From Obelidium mucronatum (lineage: Eukaryota > Chytridiomycota > Chytridiomycetes > Chytridiales > Chytriomycetaceae), in NCBI GenBank assembly GCA_025765595.1, contig JAIVFH010000022.1, forward strand, positions 248,001 to 312,000: a stretch of 64,000 nt of DNA, read 5' to 3'. Shown one piece after another: positions 58,435 through 64,000 of this stretch. A program made the translations under genes and the position numbers. Below the pieces are notes generated by a model. It was not told the DNA's origin. It ran no database searches and worked only from the letters and a program-made list of their open reading frames with translations. Each line of letters begins with the position of its first letter. Positions within the stretch are counted from its first letter, which is position 1.

Positions 58435-60507
58435 GGCAGGTGTTCGGATTAGAAACAAAACCAAAAAAAAATCAAAAAATCAAAGTAGAATGCAGGAGTA
58501 CCTGAAGCAGTTTCCAATCGCACACCACGCCTCAGGTTTCATACGATGCAAATCCACAAGTTCATGAGCCAAGTGGCTTAATGCGACTTCTTTCCTTAAA
58601 TGCCAAAGAGTGGAGGAATAGATGTCCATTCCACTGACGCGATGCGGTTCCAAATTTCTAATATTTGGGTAAAAAAAAAATTCATTAGTGTTGGTTAGAA
58701 ATACTTGAAGTCACAAAACAGTTCAGAAAAAAAAGACCTGGTCTTGGCAAACCACTCCTCAGCCACCCGATAATCAGCCATTTCAAAATAGGCTCGCGCA
58801 ACCAGTTCGAAAACACGGGCGCTGTTGGCTTCGGCTTCAGGCAATGTTTTCACAAGTGCAAGAGTTTCTGCGCATTTAAAACTCTGGAAACAGTGGTATG
58901 CACGAGCCAGAGTGCAGATTTGGGGCATCACAGGGCATGATGACTGTTCTTGGTTTTTTGTAGTCGTTGAGGTTGTTGTTGATGCTTGTGCTGATTGATG
59001 GGTTTGTGAGTTTTGGGTTTGTAGCGGTGCGGGATTTGCAGATATTTTCGTTCGTTTGGTGTCGCGGGTTGAGGGTCCAGCAGTATTTGGTGGTTGACGG
59101 GTGCGGCGGGTGCTAGGACCAAGAACTGGAACAGCACTGGACTGTTCCTCCACTAAACTAGTGGTGGTAGCGACAGTGGTTGCATCTGTAGGGTCAGCTG
59201 GTTGTTTCGGGTTCTCTATTTGAATCTTTTGTTGTTGCTGTTTACAAGAATTCAGATATTTTGTGCTGGCATCTTGCGTGAAATACTTCTGCGGTTTCAA
59301 TTGAACTAAAACCGAAAAGGAGGGCTGGGTCAGGGGCTTTGTTGTATGTGTATTTCCCATTTCCGGAGAGGCTAAGAAACTAACCTGTGTCTGGGGATTC
59401 ACCCATATCGCACAGTGCTTCAAACGCAATCCACAGGTACGGATTCAGCTCCAATGCCTTTGTCAGATAAATTTTGGCCAGCGAATATGTCGTTGCTTGT
59501 CTGGAAATGAAGGGTTTACAATGGGGACGAAGAAGATGTACGGCTGTACGGTGGTAGAAGGTATTTAAAAAAAGGGAAATACCACCAGGCGGATAAATAG
59601 ATAAAAGGGTACACCGCCTGTGGTGGTAGATTTGAGGGCAACAAAAACGATATTTAAGAAATTCGCCGCCTTCGGCGGATGAGAATCTACCGCCTTGGGC
59701 GGAGAGAACAAAGAATACACCGACAGTAGAATTCCGTCTTCAGCAGGATTGTAAGAAAAATGCATACTTGTGAATTAGACCCATCAAACAATGCATTGAA
59801 GCATCATCCGGGCAGTAAAGACTCAGAGTACCCAAAACAAGAAGATCCCAATCATAGCAAGCGGTCTCATCATTTTCTATCGTCATTCCACCCCCAAACA
59901 AATCCAGTTGCATGACTGAAGAAGAATCATAATCTTCCGATGGAGAATCAAACGTTTTCGAAAGACAGTCTTCTGCTTCACGTAGATGGCCTATTCTTTT
60001 TTGTTAGTTTCATATCTTTCCAGTACACTCAGGCGGAAAGAAAAGAAAGAATAGACATGTCGCCTTCGACGATGCAATGCAACGGAAAATCGCCTTCGGT
60101 GGTAGAATTGCCTTGGCAATGAAACGAAAAAAAAAAAAAGAATACCAAGCTCTAGACAAGTTTTAGCAAGAAGAAAACGCGACATTTTGGACATGAGAGA
60201 CAGCAAGGAATGTTTTGGGGTAGAGTCCGTGGATGACGGATGTTGGTGGGTGAAGGGAATGTCCAGCATAACTTTGATGAGAGTTGCTTTTGCGGCGAGA
60301 AAGTCGCGATTCAGCAGCAGCGCATAGGCAAGGAGCAGCCGGCTGGTTGGTTGATTAGGAGGGAGTTGGTGTTGACAGTCCAGCCAGTTACCCCGCCTGG
60401 GCCGCAGTCTCCGCCTCGAGGGCAGCCAGCCGCTCGGCGACAAACACGGCGTTTGCAAAGAAGCCGGCGGCGATGCTTTGGCGGAATGCGGCGAGCGCAG
60501 CGGCCAT
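57537..60507 (-). CDS. CDC27: anaphase-promoting complex subunit CDC27/APC3
   Basis: Multi-exon minus-strand gene starting MAAALAAFRQSIAAGFFANA at 60507. The N-terminal helical dimer region reads AVFVAERLAAL, LLLAYALLLNRDFLAAKATL and SRFLLAKTCLELG. A disordered Thr/Gln-rich linker follows, then TPR repeats: FKCAETLALV, RVFELVARAYFEMADYRVAE, GMDIYSSTLWHLRKEVALS, AWCAIGNCFS, NFTYAHTLSGHEYISMEDHD, RHYNAWFGMGYIYLSQEKYD and QEALHVLKPLAEQDP. The wording of the central TPRs matches Cdc27/Nuc2, not other TPR proteins. The subunit docks Cdh1/Cdc20 and Apc10 IR tails. Large introns near 59.5-60.2 kb carry GC-rich hairpins. Confidence 0.93.
59580..59702. repeat. cluster of GC-rich mini-hairpins in a CDC27 intron
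   Basis: ACCGCC-TGT-GGTGGT (59613-59627, one G-T wobble), CCGCC-TTC-GGCGG (59666-59678) and CCGCC-TTG-GGCGG (59690-59702), plus a weaker imperfect copy near 59580-59594. The spacing between copies is AT-rich. There is no ORF. Confidence 0.7.
60059..60120. repeat. cluster of GC-rich mini-hairpins in a CDC27 intron
   Basis: GTCG-CCTT-CGAC (60059-60070), CGCC-TTC-GGTG (60091-60101, with a G-T wobble) and ATTGCC-TT-GGCAAT (60107-60120). They belong to the same hairpin family as the clusters at 56311 and 59580, with different stem sequences that still pair. Confidence 0.68.
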
Positions 60508-60596
60508 TTCTTGTTTTTGGTGGAGAAATAAATAACAAATAAAATAAATAAAGTAACTTGAAAAAGAGAACTCAAAGGACACCCAAAGGAAAAGAA
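60508..60596. promoter_or_regulatory. 89-bp bidirectional promoter region (CDC27 / ERCC8)
   Basis: An AT-rich 89-bp spacer lies between two divergent start codons (60507 on minus, 60597 on plus). It sits between two GC-rich first exons. No specific factor site is claimed. Confidence 0.6.
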
Positions 60597-62160
60597 ATGG
60601 ACACTCCACTCGACGCGAAGCACCGCTACCGCATCGCAGCGCAGCGCTGGGCGACGCTGGCGCTGGACGCAAACAAGAGCGTTGCGCGCACCAGCGGAGG
60701 CACAGTCGCGGCGCTGGCGCTGGACCGCAGCGAGCAGCTGTAGGTTTGTTTTGTTTTTGTTTGTTTTTGTTTGTTTTGTTTTTGTTTTGTTTTTGTTTGT
60801 TTTTGCTTTGTTTGTTTTCGCTTTGTATAGCGGACTTGACTGACCGCGAAAACACCAACTTTGAACGAAACAAAGGCTGCTCGCTGCCGGCGCAGACGCC
60901 AAAGTGCGCGTTTTTGACCTCGCGCGGAACGCGCAGGGCTGCGCGCCGCAGGTGGCCGTGTCGACAAGCGACAAGTAAGGAAGAACAAAGTTTGCCCATC
61001 AAGCTCACTCACGCGGCGGCAGATCAATTGCACACAAATTCAGCGTGACCGCCGTGTCGTGGTATCCACACGATGCAGGCCTGTTTACATCCTCGTCAAC
61101 AGATAAAACTGTGAAAGTCTGGGATGCCCACACCATGGAACCCGCCTGCTCTTTTAATTTAAAGGAAAAAGTCTATCTCCATGCTCTGTCTCCCGTTTCT
61201 TCTTCCACGGCTCTTATAGCTGGTAATCAATTGATTGATAGATCGACCGCGTTTATCTTTTTGCTTCTTATTGTTTCTGATCTGATTTCTACTTTGGGAT
61301 CAGCTGCTGCTGAGTCTAGTTATGTTCGACTTTGTGATATGAAGTCGGGTGGATATGCTCAAATGTTGGTTGGTCATACAAGGCAAGTTTCTGCTTTGGC
61401 TTGGTCAAACCAAGATGAGTATATTTTGGCTTCCGGCAGGTTTGTGTCTATTTTTTTTACTGATTTCTTATGGTCCTTCTCATCCATCAATTCTTTCTTC
61501 ATAAACAGCATGGACAACACGATACGCATTTGGGATATCCGAAAGTCGAAATCATGTCTCTCTGTTCTCACACCTCCTTCAACAGTCAAGTCGTCATTAG
61601 CATCATCATCAACAACAGTTTCATCAAAACCAACAGCGAATGTTACGAAACCAAAAGAGTTGGCAAAACCCAATCACATTATGGGACTCGCATTTTCACC
61701 CACAGGCTCCCACCTCGTTTCAATCTCACACGACGCCACATTCCAAACCTGGTGCACACACACAATGTCCCTTTCGAGCAACCACGTGATTCCTGACACG
61801 AATTTCCACGGCGCTGAAACAACAAATTTCGTGACCCCTGATATCACAAGATTGTATTTGGGGATTGTTGGGCAGGAACTGGTGGCTATTCCTGCAGTTG
61901 GGCCGGGGTCTCGATGTATCGGGCTGTATAATATTCATACGGGAGAATCTGCAGGATTGCTGAAGGGCCATTTTGGAAGGACTGCTTGCTTGAAATTGAG
62001 ACAGTCATATCAAGAGTTGATTTCTGGTGGATTCGATGCAGAGATTTTGATATGGTCACCAACTTATCTCAGAGAGTCGGGGTTTGGAGATGGCGATCCA
62101 GAGTATGAGAGGGCAATGATGGATACTTGGAGTGATGATGGTGGTGTGATACTAGAATAA
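60597..62160 (+). CDS. ERCC8: WD40 protein ERCC8/CSA (Cockayne syndrome A homologue)
   Basis: Five exons (60597-60740, 60876-60974, 61023-61222, 61304-61439, 61509-62160) with open junctions such as SEQL|LLAAGADAKVRVFDL and DK|SIAHKFSVTAVSWYPHDAG. Diagnostic text is YPHDAGLFTSSSTDKTVKVWD, YLHALSPVSS, VRLCDMKSGGYAQMLVGHTRQVSALAWS, TIRIWDIRKSKSCL and SGGFDAEILIWSP, the same order as human CSA. CSA is the substrate receptor of a CUL4-DDB1 ligase in transcription-coupled repair. The first exons are GC-rich. Intron 1 is a T/G-rich TTTTG-type repeat (about 60742-60828). Confidence 0.92.
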
Positions 62161-62240
62161 AAAGAGCTGTGGAGTTTTTGACACCCCCTTTTTATTCTAA
62201 TCATAAATCTCCAAAATAAAGTTAAAAAACAAAAGTAATT

Positions 62241-63761
62241 TTAAACAGAATTTGATGAGTTGAAGCATTGAAATAAGTCATCAAGAACGCAATTGCCTTT
62301 CTTGGAATCGGAGTCACCACGGAACAGAATATCCATCATTTCTTTCTTGAGAGCCGCGGTTTCTTGTCCTTGAATCGTGCCGCCATCCATGTTCTTGAGT
62401 TTCATTTGCTCATACTTTGTTTGCTCAATGATCCGCATAATGTGATTTAAGCAAACAATTTCTGCACGCTGCTGGAGATATGTCCGACGTTCTAGCTCTT
62501 TTGCTCGCTTTTCAAGTTCCATGGAAGTTTGAATTTGAAGAGCGATTTCTTCCCGACTGACTCGAATTGGCACTTCGATTGCTGTTCAAAGGGTACGGGG
62601 TTATAGTGCGTGCAGCAAGCAGGAATAAAAGGCGGAGAAGAAGTTAAAAAAGGCATACGTTTAGCTTTGACCCTGGTATTCAACTGAGTCACTGTCTGTG
62701 CTTGAAATTTAAAAACAACCCAAAATGATGAAACTATACACGCCATTCAAAATAAACGGGAAACAGTGAAAAGAAAGAAAAAACAAACATTACCTTCACC
62801 CAACCGCTTCCGGTTGTTTCCATTGAATAAGCCCTCGCTTTTTCTCGATTTCCTGTTGAAAACAAGTCATTACTGGAGACACTACCGACTCGCTCCGACA
62901 AAGACTCGATATCATCTTCTTCCCCCCACTGACAAACACGCGATCTTCCCCCGCCGTCATCCATGGTTTCCACAGAATTCGAGATATTTCTCCCGGGTTT
63001 TGAGTTTAGCAGCTTGTATTGCAGCGCCTCTGCATCGGTGAATGGTTTCGACGACAGCAAGAAAAAGGAGCTGTCGCGTTTTGAGAGCGATTTTCGGGAG
63101 GACTCTCCTTTCGCCAACGACGAAGGATATCCCAGCGTCTGACGAGATCGCGTTGTTGTTGCTGCAGGCGGTGATGATCTTGAAGATGATATGATCCCAG
63201 TTGTTGATGTTTTCTTGTTCATCAAGACGATTGAATTCGACCTTGAAGATGATTCAGAAATGGTTGCGGTGCTGTTTGAGATGGACGCGATAGAAACTGT
63301 TTTCAAAAGTTCACGGTTTTTCAAGAGATGGGATGATGCAGAAGATGTATGTTGAGGTGGTGTTGGAGCAGTTTGGGATATTCGTGAAGGAGATGATTTT
63401 CGGAGTTCTGCAAGTTTCGGAATTTGAGAACGCAATCCCGCAGCTCGGAATCGGTTCTCTGGAGTGATGGGGTGGGGTGAGGGTGTTGTCATTCGGATCG
63501 AATCTGAGAGGCCACCTCCTGCAGAAGGTAACCCTGCCAAGAAAGGTTAAGTTAATATTTCGGAAAGTGTTGAATTGAGAACTGTTTACTACCAGCAGAG
63601 ACTGGCAGGCATATTGCACGATCTCCTCGCAGAAGAGATCCAGTGGTTAAGTAGTCCGTTGAGTCAATATGACCATCTTTGGTGGATGTTTCGGGCACAC
63701 CCTTCCGCCCCCGTGATGCTGCGCTATTTCCAAGCCGAGGAGCGGGAGAGTTGAGATACAT
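62241..63761 (-). CDS. Ser-rich protein with C-terminal coiled coil, unrecognised
   Basis: Four exons (63761-63593, 63533-62794, 62695-62659, 62581-62241) give a continuous frame of 428 residues. Most of the protein is a disordered Ser/Thr/Arg-rich region (SRISQTAPTPPQHTSSAS, SRSNSIVLMNKKTSTTG). A more ordered C-terminus follows: TVTQLNTRVKAKRPIEVPIR, then a helical segment EEIALQIQTSMELEKRAKEL with ICLNHIMRIIEQTKYEQMK, then an acidic end. I recognise no domain. Phosphorylated cytoskeletal or signalling scaffolds often look like this, but no function is claimed. Confidence 0.65.
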
Positions 63762-64000
63762 ATATTAGAGGGAAAAAATCACGCTTCACGACGGTTTTTT
63801 TTTTCAGGTTGCTGTTTGAAGGAGAATGGGATTTTCATGCAATGAATTCATGAAACGCTTGATTATTTAAGTAAATGAGATAGAAAATAGAGGAAATTAG
63901 AGACGCGCAAGAGCTGATTTGAATTAGAGAAAAGGTTCCACAGGATTCTACAGTTATTGCTTTACAAAACGATTTCGTGGCATTTTTCCAAACAACAAAA
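63762..64000. other. AT-rich window end, no gene seen
   Basis: About 240 bp upstream of the minus-strand coiled-coil gene; probably its promoter and leader. No ORF or repeat is supported. Confidence 0.5.

Noticed and set aside
59580..59702. Hairpins as transcription terminators
   Set aside because: They lie within introns of a transcribed gene, have very short stems, and no T-run follows; rho-independent terminators are not expected in a nuclear genome.

Overview
This window is eukaryotic nuclear DNA from a zoosporic (flagellated) fungus, most likely a chytrid. The genes are dense and carry many short spliceosomal introns (about 50-120 bp, with one of 368 bp). Fungal families (Ran1-type kinase, OPT transporter, BIM1-like copper proteins, Vps27, TSC1) lie beside cilium-specific genes (BBS5, an EFHC/DM10 protein) that non-flagellated fungi lack. 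I see no tRNA, rRNA, CRISPR array or autonomous transposon ORF. Several exon models were rebuilt by hand, and their exon lengths add up to an open frame; this is stated where it was done.

Region 1 (1-14661) is a tandem array of seven plus-strand paralogues of one membrane-protein family, the first cut by the window edge. Each complete copy has a long low-complexity cytosolic N-terminus, a juxtamembrane cysteine/basic motif of the form CCCCPKxxxHRIICG, one transmembrane helix, and a conserved LEA2-like ectodomain. Most copies end in a Ser/Thr/Pro-rich or otherwise low-complexity tail. Two minus-strand secreted-protein genes interrupt the array: an EXORDIUM/phosphate-induced-1-like protein and a GPI-anchored-looking cupredoxin. 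This family is the best candidate in the window for a poorly described surface system.

Region 2 (14785-34904) holds a Ran1-like kinase, a 265-bp TG microsatellite, Vps27 (ESCRT-0), an EFHC-like ciliary protein, Pus7 pseudouridine synthase, an OPT oligopeptide transporter, a PA-TM-RING ubiquitin ligase, BBS5, a small secreted protein whose upstream region carries a foldback/MITE-like element, and a ZNF511-like zinc-finger protein.

Region 3 (34940-50804) holds TSC1/hamartin, a TLC-domain protein, GCN5, an ML/NPC2-like secreted protein, PP4R3 (Psy2/SMEK), a TM9SF/Emp70 nonaspanin, a mitochondrial IF3-like protein with an apparently duplicated N-domain, a METTL21-like methyltransferase, and an unrecognised basic protein with a poly-C/CA microsatellite in an intron.

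Region 4 (51034-64000) holds a second ML-like gene, three tandem BIM1-like copper-protein genes, a large helical-repeat protein of unknown function, CDC27/APC3, ERCC8/CSA, and an unknown coiled-coil protein. Three groups of short GC-rich hairpins with compensatory stem changes lie in or beside introns here. Many neighbours are divergent pairs separated by 35-190 bp (ZNF511/TSC1, PP4R3/TM9SF, CDC27/ERCC8, Vps27/EFHC, IF3/METTL21, OPT/RING), implying shared promoters. Several genes also begin with a sharply GC-rich, alanine-coding first exon.
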